From the NCBI GenBank assembly GCA_035771175.1, contig CM069600.1, positions 2,509,501 through 2,573,500 on the forward strand: a stretch of DNA of 64,000 nucleotides, written 5' to 3'. A model generated the notes under the pieces. It had not been told where the DNA came from, made no database searches, and was given only the letters and a program-made list of their open reading frames with translations. Both the position numbers and the translations under genes were made by a program. Shown piece by piece: positions 21,774 to 35,400 of this stretch. Numbering within the stretch: position 1 is the stretch's first letter; each line of letters starts with the position of its first letter. Source of the stretch: Paratinospora sagittata (taxonomy: Eukaryota; Streptophyta; Magnoliopsida; Ranunculales; Menispermaceae).

Positions 21774-24700
21774 CTCCTATCCTTGTCACATCCACTTGCT
21801 GGTCACTTCAGAGAAGCATTGAGGAGAAAAGATGACATCTATTCTTTAGTTCCTGTCACTATCCTTGCAACATGCGATCAGAAGCTTAATTCTTTGTGCA
21901 AAGCCATAAATCGCAAGTCTGAATCCGATCTTCTATTAAATGCATCACTTATTATGCGGGCGGCAAATTTATCTGATTCCATTGCTACGTCTGAAGGAAA
22001 GCTCTGGCTTCGCAGGCAAACACCCCATTCTCCAGAGATTGTACAGAAATTGATTAACCGGAATTTAGACCCTGTTGAAGATATTTTTATCAAAGCCCTT
22101 CATATTCCCTGCTCTATGGAGAAACCTGTTCAGCCAATCTCTGTTAATGTTTCTTCTAATGAGTATTACATGGATGTCATTGCACATAAACTCGGTGCAA
22201 TGGATGCATCTCAAGTATTGGTCTCTAGGTGGGTAAAACCAGATAATTTTGTTATTATTTCTAGTATGTGCATACGTGCGTTACATGTCTCTTTATATCA
22301 GTATAGATTAAATTTTTGTTTGAAATTAAAATTTCAAATGAAGAGTATAATTAATTGTTATTTCACTAGTCTATATTAGTATTGTTTCTGTTAATTTAAG
22401 AAAAATGTCTTTTGTTTATAAATAGAAAGAGGGTGAAAAATAGTAAAATTTTAGAAGTAAAGAGATGAAAAAAAAGAGAACTTAAATGTAAAGTAGCTTA
22501 AGGGAGTTTCTAGATGTACTCACTGGAAACACTCACTCTACCAACTTACCATGTATATCATCATTGAAAATTTATTAAGTAGGTGAATAGAGTGAATGTT
22601 TTGGTGGGTACATTTAGAAACTCCCCTTAAAAATGGGAGAAGTGGGAATCGTTTATATTACCATATTATTCCCATAACTTATTTTTAAAATAAATGATAA
22701 ATATAAGATCAAAGAGTTAACTGTTGAAAGTTTGGCAAAAATGGTCATACGGTGAGCTTTTTCAGATATATTTATAATAAGTAATATAGATACAATCGCA
22801 TATAATTTTAAGTATTTTATGCTGCAATCTTATTATTCTTATGAGTTGTGCTTGCTGTTTCTGTTGCAGGACTGTTGGCAAAGCTTCTACTGAGATGAGA
22901 TTTTACTTTTCTTTTCCAGAGGGTGCAATTCAGTTGGATGCATTATCTGATGTACCAAAAGCAAAAGAAGCTGTTGATTTGGAAGCAACTTTAAATGCAA
23001 GGGCAAGTTATTTTTCTGGCCAAAGTATATATGGAGATGCAATCTTGGCATCTGTTGGGTACACCAGGAAGTCTTCGGGCCTTTTCCATGAGGACGTATC
23101 CCTTGGTACCTATTACAGGTACGCTTTTATGGTTCTAATTTTTTTGAGGACAATATCCCTTGGTACCTATCAGGCTATCATAGCCATCCAAGGTGAGGAA
23201 ATAGAGGAAAAAAAGAACTTCAGGTAGCGACAATCAGAACATCTAAATGATTATTTAGGCTGCATTTGGTTAGTGATTCAAAAATAAGAATACAATCGAA
23301 AAAACAAAAATTCAGAAAACGATTTTTTACCATTTCCTGAAAAACAGGTTGTTTTCTGAGTGAAGTCTTAAAAAACTGTTTTTGAATCCGACTAACCAAA
23401 CAAGTTTTTCATGTTTTTAGATTTTCGATACAGAAAACTGTATCCGAATCGCAAACCAAACAAGGCCTTAGTATCCAAACATCCATAATTAGATGCCTTC
23501 TACCTCATGTTCTTTAGGTTTCAGCATACGGTAGAATCAGATGAAAAACAGCGTGTTATACGAGGAGGATGCTAGGATAATTTCCTTAAGACAGTCCATT
23601 GATTAAATAGTCCAGATCAATGAATATATATAATCTGAATCATTTACGGTGGACAGTGACATGGCCTATGATGCAGCCCATTGCTGTGCTAGTGTGAGGA
23701 AAAAAACTTTGGAGTTTCATAAATTTGAACGGATGATGCTTCTACAGGATGCTTATTGGTAGGCTACCTGATGGAGGCTACAAGTTGTCTAGAGAGGCAA
23801 TACTTGTTGCTGATTTGCCTGCAACGTTCACTACACGTTCAAACTGGAGAGGCTCCTCCCCAAGGGATCTTCTATGTACATTCTGTCGTCAGAATTGGTT
23901 ATCAGAGCCGGAGTTCTCAACAATTTGCATAAATAATCAAACACATTCTCATTCAGAAACATCAGAAACATGCAAGAAGTTGAAGTCCTCAAGACCTGAC
24001 ATAGATGAAACAGAGTATAGAAATGGAGGTGGAGCTTGTGATACCAGTGGAGAGGAGGAATTGGCTGGCGTGGGAAGCACCTTCAGATGTGATGTGAAGA
24101 TATCATCAAGGGTTGGGAATTTGATAATTGAGTGTTTGTCTGAAGATACTTACAAGAAGCAGAACGATGCCCTCCAGAACGTTGCTTTATGGGTTCTTTC
24201 ATGGTTGAACAAATATTTTAAACAACTAGGCATGCCCAAAAAGAAATCGTTTGCTACTGGAGACATGTTCGGGATTCGTGTGAATAACCCTAATTTCTCG
24301 AAGGAGTTTTCATTGTTTTTATCTGCTCATTCTGTTCTGCAAGCTAGTTTTCTTCAAAAATGCAGTTTAAATCAAAATCAGCAAGATGGATTGTGTTCTT
24401 TGGCTATTGAAGGTCCGGAATCTGGTGTCTGTTTGTCTAATGGTTCCCTTGTGTGCATAAGCTATGTTGTTTCTTTAGTTAAGGAAGGGGAAGACATGAA
24501 AGAAATTCTTGAAAGTAGTGACGGGTTTGAGTTTGAGATAGGAACTGGTTCTGTGATTCCCCAGCTTGAAGCTTGTGTAAACCAGATGTCCACAAACCAA
24601 TCTGCCCGTTTCTTCACTGAGCTGCCTCATCATCACTTGATTTTGGCTGCAGCTGGTGATCTCGCTGGATCTCTTCTACCATTATCTTTACGTGAGTTCA

Positions 24701-26903
24701 TTTCTACCCGGCTTTCTTTTTCATTTCTGATTACTTGTATGAAACAATATTTAGTCAAGCAGGAGACCATGTTTTATATCCAGTGATTTAAATTTTAAAG
24801 CTTGTCTAGATTGATTGGACATAAGGCTTGGTATGAATTATTTCTACATGAATTACTTTATCGTGCAACAATGTTAAATAACAAGGATATATAACTATAT
24901 AATTCACAATAAAATTGTAGAACCTTAAAAGAAAAGAGGAATAGGCACTAAAGCGATTTGTATTGACTTGAATTTGGTACAAACTACTAAATGACATGTT
25001 GGGATTCCTTTCTTTTGCAGAAACCTGCTGCTTAGAATACTCCGTTAATTTGTTGGGAATAACAGAGCCTTTGGAGGATAGGATGGAACAGGCTTTGTTC
25101 AGCCCTCCTCTTTCAAAGCAACGGGTGGAATATGCAGTGAAACACATTAATGAGTCACTTGCTACTACCTTGGTAATTATTTTATTTTTATTTTTATTTA
25201 TTATTAATAATTTTTTTGCTTGTCTCTTTCTTATCCAACCAAAAGATTTTGCATTTCATGAATCAAGATCCTCCTCATACGATCACTACCGAGAGTCATC
25301 ATTCGTTTATTCTCAGGTTGATTTTGGATGTGGGTCAGGCAGTCTGTTGGAGTCCCTACTTGATCATCCAACTTCACTGGAAAATATTGTTGGTGTGGAC
25401 ATTTCAAGGAAGAGTCTAAGCCGTGCTGCCAAGGTTGAACACCAGATACTTTACTACACATTACATTTATGAATAATTTATTTAATTTCTTGGTCATTTT
25501 AATTTCAACTAATTATTAAGTTCGTATATAGCTATATTCATTTTTGTAGATCTTAATCCAGTACTTACAATAGGATTTGATGATCCACTTTTTAGTCACC
25601 ATGGCCAAATTTTGATACTTGACTAATCCTAATAATTTGATTCGTTACATTCCTGGGACCTTATGTATATTTTGAAGGCCAGCTTAGGAAAAGATTTAGG
25701 ACTTCATTAGTCGTGATTGCGTGATTGCAAAGTAGTCGTTTGTATTAACCCAAACGATATTATTTAAGTGATCATATCCCTATATGTTAATTTGAAACTA
25801 AGGGTGTGTTTGAAAGGTAAGAAAAATTTTCTTGAGGAAATAGAGTTTTCTCAACAAAATTCTCTTAAGAATATCTTCTTAAGATAATTTTCTCATTGTT
25901 GTTTGATTGGATGTGAGAACAAAGTTTGTAGAAGATGTTTTTCAAGTAGTTACATCACATACTTGAATTTGTTATTTTCTTAGAATCCAGATAAGCAAAA
26001 GGGTTCTTCTTTGTTTAGTAGTTACATTATTACTCTAGAACTTGTAAAAGTTCAACTACATAAAATAATTTCTTTCCTTACCGCAGGTTCTTCATTCAAA
26101 ACTAAGTACACATTCTGACTCTGTTACAAGCATCAAATCTGCCATGCTCTATGATGGTTCCATCACATCTTTTGATCATCGTCTATATGGATTTGACATC
26201 GGCACTTGTCTAGAGGTATGAATTCCATTTGATGACAAAGGTACTAGATGATTATTTTCTATTTGTGCATATTAAAACTGATTACTATCATCAGTGTATG
26301 CGAATGTGCTACGCACGTGATCTTTATTGAAATATGAAAGTTTATAGTTCTAATTTTTTGTATTATTGTTGTTATTATGCCATAATTATTCATTTGATCA
26401 ATTTATTATTATTATTATTTTATTTTTTTTTAATTCAGGTAATTGAGCATATGGAAGAGGATCAAGCGTGCTTATTTGGTGATATCGTGCTAGGATCCTT
26501 CTGTCCAACCATTCTTATAGTCTCCACACCAAACTATGAATACAACCCAATACTTCAAAGAAATTCTTTACCAAACCAAACAGAAGAAGGCGATGAAAAA
26601 GCCCCGTCTCTCCCATGCAGATTCCGGAACCACGATCACAAGTTCGAGTGGACCCGCGAGCAGTTTAACAACTGGGCCTCTGGCCTCGCCTCTCGACACG
26701 ATTACAGTGTCGAGTTCAGTGGTGTTGGTGGGTGTGGCGATCGAGAACCAGGGTTTGCTTCTCAGATTGCTGTGTTCAGGAAGGGTCAAGTGAATCAGGT
26801 GGATGAGCATCCAAAAAGAACTGGAGATTTAGCTCAACTATATGAAATTATATGGGAGTGGCCTGTCAGAAGTAGTCAAAACCTGCAATCTGAGAATATA
26901 TAA
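21774..26903 (+). CDS. HEN1: HEN1 small-RNA 2'-O-methyltransferase (N-terminal exons not visible)
   Basis: HEN1 methylates the 2'-OH of the 3' nucleotide of each strand of miRNA and siRNA duplexes, protecting them from uridylation and decay; it needs S-adenosylmethionine and a divalent metal. Exons: 21774-22228, 22870-23118, 23748-24691, 25021-25172, 25317-25433, 26087-26215 and 26439-26903, with every GT-AG join in phase, giving 836 residues. Arabidopsis HEN1 is about 940, so about 100 residues (the first dsRNA-binding domain) are missing upstream. Visible parts: LSHPLAGHFREAL (La-like/central region), RASYFSGQSIYGDAILASVGY (second dsRBD region, split here in two: RASYFSGQSI, YGDAILASVGY), an FKBP-like region with FEIGTGSVIPQLE, SAM motif VDFGCGSGSLLESLL, and the metal site E-VIEH of CLEVIEHMEED plus the second His of NHDHKFEWTREQF. 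All four metal ligands are kept. Confidence 0.93.
22498..22632. mobile_element. Small MITE in HEN1 intron
   Basis: Ends TTAAGGGAGTTTCTAGATGT and the inverted ACATTTAGAAACTCCCCTTAA form about 25-bp terminal repeats around a roughly 80-bp AT-rich core (GTACTCACTGG against TTGGTGGGTAC). Flanking TA/TTA fits a Stowaway or Tourist-type unit. Confidence 0.7.
23258..23467. mobile_element. Tourist-like (PIF/Harbinger) MITE, 210 bp, in HEN1 intron
   Basis: GGCTGCATTTGGTT at the left and AACCAAACAAGGCC at the right are inverted, and TTA flanks both sides (23255-23257, 23468-23470), as for PIF/Harbinger MITEs. Related copies lie at about 42354-42556 and 60640-60850. Confidence 0.8.
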
Positions 26904-26917
26904 CTGATCTCCCACCC

Positions 26918-26962
<45 letters not shown>

Positions 26963-28200
26963 AAAAGAAAAAAAGAAAAAAGGGCTTCATAATTAATTTT
27001 TGCAGCTTGTGAAGCCTTAGATTTTAACATGGCAGACCACTTAGATTGGTACAATATTTAAGCCTTTGGAAGAGGAAATTTGACAGATATTCATCAGGGA
27101 TGTTCAATGTATAGATGGTATATTTTACATAATGTACTTGCGAGGCTCTGAGCTCAATTTGGCAGAGGAAGTATAATGGACGTTTTCAAAGTTAACAGTT
27201 CTGGTCAGCAATCTTTATTCTATTTTGTCTACTTGAGCAATTCTGGTTTTCTTTCTTCAGGCTATTCTTGCAGTCTGTTCTTGTGTACTGGTTGAAATGA
27301 CCATAAATGAAGCTAAGGTCTTCAAAAGATTGGATTGGGATCACACAAGAACCATAGAAAAAGTGTTTTAACAAAGGTGCCAATTGAATAGTGATGATCA
27401 TAAATAGCATCATTGATAACCAGCTTGTTTGTTGTATGGGTTCAATAGGGGTATTTGGGGAAAAAATGGGCATTGATTAATTCTACAATACGCTAATCAA
27501 AGGTTAAAAATCAAAGTTTCACCAAAAATTTGTTTGAGAAAATATATTCAAACTCAGACAATCAAGAGAAGTAATACAGTTGAAAATTTACAGAAACTTT
27601 GTAAATTTCTATGCATTAGCTCCTCCACCTTTCCCCCTTTCTTTTGGAAATGGCAAGTTAAGTTGGAGCCAAAAATCAAAGAATACACAAAATACATCAG
27701 TTTGACTCGTCAATATTCTACAACAACAAAAAGCAAAGAAAAGAAAAAGCTTCTAATAGCAACACATCACTGCAGCAATAGCCAAGCCAAATTCTGCAAT
27801 AGCACTCTTAAAACCTAGAGGAAAGAAGAGGGGGAAACGAAAACATGATAATCACCCTCTCAAATACACTTACTTCAGCTCTAATTACCCACAATGGGAA
27901 AAACAACACACTTCTTTCCTCCTTTTCTTTCAATCTTCTTCTACTTTGATCCTATTTCAAAATCTTCAGAGAATTCACGAGACAGAAATCCTCTCATCCT
28001 AGAATAGCCAGTCGTAGACGGCATTGTAGAAAATAAAGAGTAACCTTTTCCTGCATTTGCATAAAGTCAATAGTGTCAGGGTGCAAATAAGTACTAAATT
28101 TTCATATACACCTGTTTTGAAAAAAAAAAAAAAAGGATTGGATTTCAATTTGAAAACAAGAAAATGGTCAATCAAAAGTAAGGCTAATAAATGCATTCAT
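26904..28200. other. HEN1 3' flank, including a 34-C tract
   Basis: It contains a run of 34 C at 26919-26952 followed by an A-rich run, starting about 16 bp after the HEN1 stop and so probably in its 3' UTR. The rest (27000-28200) is AT-rich and shows no gene or element I can recognise. Confidence 0.6.
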
Positions 28201-28204
28201 TTTC

Positions 28205-28830
28205 AAATTTCAATTTACAGTTGGTGTCAAACAATCAATTTGGATTTATGCCTAGGAGATCAATTGTGGATGCAATTTATTTATTAAGGATATTGATGGA
28301 GAGGTATAGGGAAAAGAAGAAAGACCACCATATGGTCTTTATTGATTGAAAGAAATCCTATGATAGAATACCTAGAGAAATAATATGGTGGATATTAGGG
28401 AAAAAAGAGAGTTACAAATAGGTGAATTGAATTGATAAAAGACATGTATGCTGGGCAAGAACTATTGTAAAATCAACAATAGGAGAAACTAACGAATTTC
28501 CAATTACAGTAGGTTTACATCAAGAATCTGCCTTAAGTCCTTACCTTTTTGTACTAGTTATGGATGAATTGTCTAAAAATATTTAAGAAGATATTCTATA
28601 GTGTATGTTATTTGCTTATGATATAGTACTGATTCATGAAACTGCATATGGAATAAATGCTAAGCTAGAGGTTTTTAAAATCTAAAACGTTCAAGATTAG
28701 TAGGACTAAGACTGAATATGTAAACTGTGATTTTAGTGGAAATAGAAATAAAAATAAAAATGAAGAGATAGTGAAAATTAAAAGCCAAGAGATACCAAGG
28801 AGTGAAACTTTTAGGTATTTGGGATCTATA
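28205..28830 (+). pseudogene. RTE-type LINE reverse-transcriptase fragment
   Basis: The plus-strand reading is broken by stops but carries the RT core in order: QFGFMPRRSIVDAIYLLRIL, then KKDHHMVFID, EIIWWIL, FPITVGLHQESALSPYLFVL, VMDELSKNI, and the YxDD-type site FAYDIVLIHET. These are the hallmarks of plant RTE-clade LINEs. The catalytic YADD is changed and there are many stops. It abuts and partly interleaves with the satellite array. Confidence 0.8.
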
Positions 28831-31512
28831 AAGAAATTCTTAATTTGCTTATGATATAGTACTGATTGATGAAACTATTGCGTACATATATAAAGAAAAT
28901 TTTAATTTCTACCAAAAATTGGACTTTCGAGTGCTTTATATACATAAATTCGTAAATTTTTACCTCGAATGGGAGTTTTGTATGCTTATATAAACAAATT
29001 ACTAATTTTTAGCCTAGAAAGGACTTTCGTGTGACTTATATAAGAAATTCATTATTTTCACCGTAATTAGGACTATCTTGTGCTAATATACACAAATTCG
29101 TAATTCTCTCCCAATCAGGGTTTTATGTGTTTATAATATTAACTTCAAGATTTTCACCCCAACTATGTTTTTCATGTGCTTGTATACACAAATTACTAAT
29201 TCTTTGCCTATTTGGGCTTTCATGTGCGTGTAGAAACAAATTCCTATAATTACCCTAAATAGGACTTTCGTGTGCTTTATATAAAGTTTATATTTTTCAC
29301 ACCAAGTGAGACTTTCGTGAGCTTATATAAACCAATTCTTAAGTTTTACCCAAAATGGGACTGTCGTGTACATATATAAAGAAATTCTTAATTTCTACCA
29401 AAAATTGTACTTTCATGTGCTTATATACATAAATTTGAAAACTTTTACCTCGAATGGGAGTTTCGTGTGCTTATATAAACAACTTCCTAGTTTTTAGCCG
29501 AAAAGAAACTTTCGTGTGGCTTGTATAAAAATTCATAATTCACTCTAAATGGGACGACTATCGTGTGCTTATATACATGAATTCATAATTTTCTCCCAAT
29601 TCGAGTTTTATGTGTCCATATAAATAACTTCATAATTTCACCCCAACTAAAACTTTCTTGTGCATTTATACACAAATTCCTAATTCTTAGCCTAATTGGG
29701 CTTCCATGTGCTTATATAAACGTATTCTTAATTATTACCCTAAATAAGACTTTCGTGTGCTTTATATAATAAATTTATATCTTTTACCCAAAAAGGGACT
29801 ATCATGTACATATATAAAGAAATTCTTAATTTCTATCGAAAATCGTACTTTTGTGTGTTTATATACATAAATTCGTAATTTTTTACCTTAAATGGGAGTT
29901 TTGTGTGCATATAAACCAATTCCTAATTTCTACTTGAAAAGGGACTTTCGTGTGACTTATATAAGAATTCATAATTTTCACCATAAATGAGACTATTGTG
30001 TGCATAAATATACACAAATTCGTAATTTTCTCCCAATTGGAGTTTTATGTGTTTATATAAACAACCTCATGATTTTCACTCCAACTAGGACTTTCGTGTG
30101 CTTATATACACAAATGCCTAATTTTTAGCCTAATTGAGTTTTCGTGTGCTTGTAAAAACGTATTCCTAATTATTACCCAAAATAGAACTTTCGTCTGCTT
30201 CAAATAAGAAATTTATATATTCCACACCAAGTGGAAATTTCGTGTACTTATAAAGCAAATTCCTAATTTTTACCCAAAATGGGGACTATCGTATACATAT
30301 ATAAGGAAATTCTTAATTTGTATCGAAAATTGTACTTTCGTGTGCATAAATATACATAAATTTGTCAATGTTTACCTCGAATGGGAGTTTCGTGTGCATA
30401 TATAAACCAATTCCTAATTTCTACCCGAAAAGGGACTTTCGTGTGCTAATTCATAATTTTCACCCTAAATGGGACGACTATCGTGTGCATAAATACACAA
30501 ATTTGTAATTTTCTCCCAATCAAAGTTTTATGTGTCTAAATAACTTCAAAATTTCACTCCAACAAGGACTTTCATGTGCTTATATACACAAACTCCTAAT
30601 TTTTACCCTATTTGGGCTTTCATGTGCTTGTATAAACGTATTCCTAATTATTACCCTAAACGGAACTTTCGTATGCTTTATATAAAAGTTTATATTTTTA
30701 TACCAAGTGAGACTTTCGTGTGCTTATATACATAAAATCGAAAATTTGTAAAAATTCTCGATTTTGTGTACAAATTTGACAAATTTTTTATTTTCTATTT
30801 TATGTACAAATTTTATGTGCTTATATGTACAAATTCTTAATTTTTAGCCATTTGGGCTTTCATGTGTTGGTATAAACATATTCCTAATTATCACCCTAAA
30901 TAGGACTTTTGTGTGCTTTATATAAGAAATTTATATTTTTCGCACCAAATAAGACTTTTGTGTGTTTATTATATAAGCAAATTCCTAATTTTTACCTAAA
31001 ATGGGACTGTCGTGTACAAATAAAAAGAAATTCTTAATTTCTACCGAAAATCGTACTTTCAAGTGCTTATATACAAAAAATCATAAATTTTTACCTCAAA
31101 TAGGAGTTTCATGTGCATATATAAACAAATTTCTAATTTTTACCCAAAAAGAGACTTTCGTATGACTTATATAAGAATTCATAATTTTCTCCCAATTGGA
31201 AGTTTTATTTGTTTATATAAATAACTTCATGATTTTCACCCCAACTATGTTTTTCATGTGGCTATATACGCAAATTCCTAATTTTTAGCCTAATTGGGCT
31301 TTCATGTGCTTGTATAAACGTATTCCTAATTAATACCCTAAATAGGACTTTCGTTATAAGCAAATTGCAAACGTTTACCCAAAATGGGACTATTGTGTAC
31401 ATATATAACAAAATTCTTAATTTCTACCGAAAATCGTACTTTCATGTGCTTATATATACAAATTCTTACTTTTAGCCTTATTTGGCTTTCATGTGTTTGT
31501 ATAAACGTATTC

Positions 31513-32452
31513 TTGAACCTGTACAGAATCTCCACTATGCATAACCAGCCTATTTGTGTTTTTCAGTCTCACGATGCATCTTCCTTGCACCCTTCTTGGA
31601 ATCTTCATTTGCCTCGAGCCTTGACCATTAGGGAACTAGAGGAGGTAGTCACCTTACTCTCTTCCCTAGAGAGTTTCACCCCGTCCCATAACCCATATAT
31701 TTGAAACCTAGAACCGAATGGCTTATTTTCTTGTAAATCTTTCCGTGCTGCCCTTTCGTCCAATCCCCATACTGCCCGATTCCCACTTGTCTCCATCATT
31801 TGGCACTCATTGCTACCCTCTAAGGTTAAAGTATTTGCCTGGATTCTGTCCCATAGACGTCTCAACACAATGGACATTTTGCAAAGGATGCTAACATCTT
31901 ATTGCATCTCTCCACATTGTTGTATGTTTTGTTTTCATGATGGAGAGTCGATGTATCACATATTCTTACGTTGCCCGTTCACACAGAGCTTGTGGGCTCA
32001 TTGGGGGCCTTTCTCCAGGAATAGATTTCTACCCCCTCAGTCATTGGAGGATTGCTTTTGTCTACCACAGACATGCTATGTTTCTTCTTTTGGCAAGGAG
32101 GCAGCTTTGTTTGCCTCATTTGCTACGTTATGGTTGGTGTGGTTAGAAAGGAATGGGTGGGTTTTCCACAACCGTTCTAAGGATTTTGTACTTCTGTGGG
32201 AGTCCACTAAGCTCACGGTCAGCTCTTGGGCATTCTCAGCTAATATGGATGACGGTTTTTCCTTAGTGGATTGGGCGGGCAATTGGGGTAGATGTTTGTT
32301 CTGCTTATAAGCAGTTCAACGGGTCTTTTTCTGGTTATAATGTGCCTTTTGCCAGTTTTTGTTGCTGCCTTTGTTTGGTTTTAGCAGTGCTACTTTGTTT
32401 TTATATCTCGGTATTATAATTAATAAAATATATATATTATTTCTGCTAAAAA
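31513..32452 (+). mobile_element. 5'-truncated L1-type LINE inserted in the satellite
   Basis: The plus strand encodes the C-terminal end of LINE ORF2: LLPSKVKVFAWILSHRRLNT, a zf-RVT Cys/His segment (CCMFCFHDGESMYHIFLRCP), then LWLVWLERNGWVF, stop at 32310 (ORF from 31810). It ends in a short A run. Flanks ATAAACGTATTC (31501-31512) and ATAAACATATTC (32453-32464) are a 12-bp target duplication with one mismatch, set at the boundary between two satellite monomers. Confidence 0.85.
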
Positions 32453-35400
32453 ATAAACATATTCCTAATTATTACCCTAAAAGGACTTTCGTGTACTTTT
32501 ATATAAGAAATTTATATTTGTCACACTAAGTGGGACTTTTGTGTGCTTAAGCAAATTCCCAATTATTACCTACAATGGGACTATCGTGTACATGTATACA
32601 TAAATTCTTAATTTCTAGGCAAAATTGTACTTTCGTGTGCTTACATACATAAATTCGAAAACTTTTACCCCGAATGGGAGTTGCATGTGCTTATATAAAC
32701 AAATTACTACTTTTTAGCCGAAAAGGGACTTATGTGTGACTTATATGAGAAATTCATAATTTTAACCCTAAATGGGACTATCGGGTGCATATATACACAA
32801 ATTCGTAATTTTCTCCCAATCGGAGTTTTATGTGTTTATATAAATAACTTCACTATTTTCACACCAACTAGGGCTTTCATGTGCTTATATAAACCAATTC
32901 CTGGTTTTTAGCTTAATTTGGCTTTCATGTGCTTGTATAAACGTATTCCTAATTATTATCCTAAACAGAACTTTCGTGTGCGTAATATTAGAAATTTATA
33001 TTTTTCACAACAAGTGGGAAATTCGTGTGCTAATATAAACAAATTCCTAATTTTTACCCAAAATGGGACTATCGTGTACATACATAAAGAAATTCTTAAT
33101 TTCTACCCAAAATCATACTTTCGTATGCTTATATAAACAAATTCATAATTTTTAGCCGAAAAGGGACTTTTGTGTGACTTGTGAAAAAATTCATAATTTT
33201 CACCCTAAATGAAACTATCGTGTGCTTATATACACAAATGCCTAATTTTTAGACTAATTGAGCTTTCATGTGCTTGTAAAAACGTATTCCTAATTATTAC
33301 CCAAAATAGGACTTTCATCTACTTTACATAAGAAATTTATATATTCTACACCAAGTGGGAATTTCGTGTACTTATATAAGCAAATTACTAATGTTTACCC
33401 AAAATGGGACTACCGTGTCCATATATAAAGAAATTCTTAATTTCTACGGAAAATCATACTTTCGTGTGCTTATCTACATAAATTGTAAAAATATTTCCCG
33501 AATGGGAGTTTCATGTGCTTATATAAATAAATTCCTAGATTTTAGCCTACTTATGCTTTCATGTGCTTGTATAAATGTATTCCTAGAACTTTCGTGTGCT
33601 TTATATTAGAAATTAATATTTTTCACACCCAGTGGGACTTTCATGTGTTTATATAGGCAAATTCTTAATTTTTAGCTAAAATGGGACTATCGTGTACATA
33701 TACAAAGAAATTCTTAATTTCTACCCAAAATCATACTTTCGTGTGCTTATATACATAAATTCGTAATCTTTTACCCCGAATGCGAATTTCGTGTGCTTAT
33801 ATAAACAAATTCCTAATTTTTAGCCGAAAAGGGACTTTCGTGTGACTTATGAAAAAATTCATAATTTTCACCCTAAATGGGACTATCGTGTGCTTATATA
33901 CACAAATTCGTAATTTTCTCCCAATGGGAGTTTTATGTGTTCATATAACTAACTTCATAATTTCACCCCAACTATGACTTTTATGTGCTTATATGTTTGG
34001 GCTTTCATGTGCTTGTATAAACGTAATCCTAATTATTATCCTAAATAGAACTTTCGTGTGCTTATATAAGTAAATTGCTAACGTTTACCCAAAATGGGAC
34101 TATCATGTACATATACAAAGAAATTCTTAATCTCTACCCAAAATCACAATTTCGTGTGCTTACATACATAAATTCGTAATATTTTACCCCGAATGGGAGT
34201 TTCGTGTTTAGCCAAAAAAGGGACTTTCGTGTAACTTGTGAAAAAATTCATAATTTTCACCGTAAATGGGGACTATCATGTGCTTATATACACAAATTTG
34301 TAATTTTCTCCCAATCGGAGTTTTATGTGTTTATATAAATAACCTCATGATTTCCACTCAAACTAGGTCTTTTGTGTGCTTATATACACAAATGCCTAAT
34401 TGAGCTTTCATGTGCTTGTAAAAACGTATTTCTAATTATTACCCTAAATAGGACTTTCGTCTACTTTACATAAGAAATTTATATATTCCACACCAAGTGG
34501 CAATTTCGTGTGCTTATAAATACAAATTCATAACTTTAATGAAAATGGGACTCTCGTGTATTTTTACCCCGAATGGGAGTTTCATGCATTTATATAAACA
34601 AATTCCTAGTTTTTAGCTTAATTTGGCTTTTATGTGCTTGTATAAACGTATTCATAATTATTACCCTAAATAGAACTTTCGTGTGCATTATATTAGAAAT
34701 TTATATTTTTCACACCAAGGACTTCCGTGTGCTTATATAAGCAAATTCATAATATTTATCAAAAATGGGACTATCGTGTACATATATAAAGAAATTCTTA
34801 ATTTCCACCTAAAATCATACTTTCGTGTGCTTATATACATAAATTCGTAATCTTTTACCCCGATTGGGAGTTTCGTGTGTTTATATAAACAAATTCCTAA
34901 TTTTTAGCCGAAAAGGAACTTTCGTGTGACTTTTGTAAAATTTCATAATTTTCACCCTAAATGGGACTATCGTGTGCTTATATACACAAATTCGTAATTT
35001 TCTCCCAATCGGAGTTTAATGTTTTTATATAAACAACTTCATGATTTTCACATAAATTATGTTTATCTTGTGCATTTATGCACAAATTCCTAATTCTTAG
35101 CCTAATTGGGCTTTCATGTGCTTGTATAAATGTATTCCTAATTATTACCCTAAATAGGACTTTCATGTGCTTTATATAATAAATTTAAAATTTTCACACC
35201 AAGTGCGACTTTCGTGTGTTTATATAAACAAATTCCTAATTTTTACCCAAAATGGGACTATCTTGTACATATATAAAGAAATTCTTAATTTCTACTAAAA
35301 ACCGTCCTTTCGTGTGCTTATATACATAAATTCGTAAATTTTTACCTCAAATGGGAGTTTCATGTGCATATATAAACCAATTCCTAATTTCTACCTAAAA

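Noticed and set aside
27192..27818. Short frames downstream of HEN1
   Set aside because: No family resemblance, low-complexity AT-rich DNA, probably 3' UTR and intergenic.
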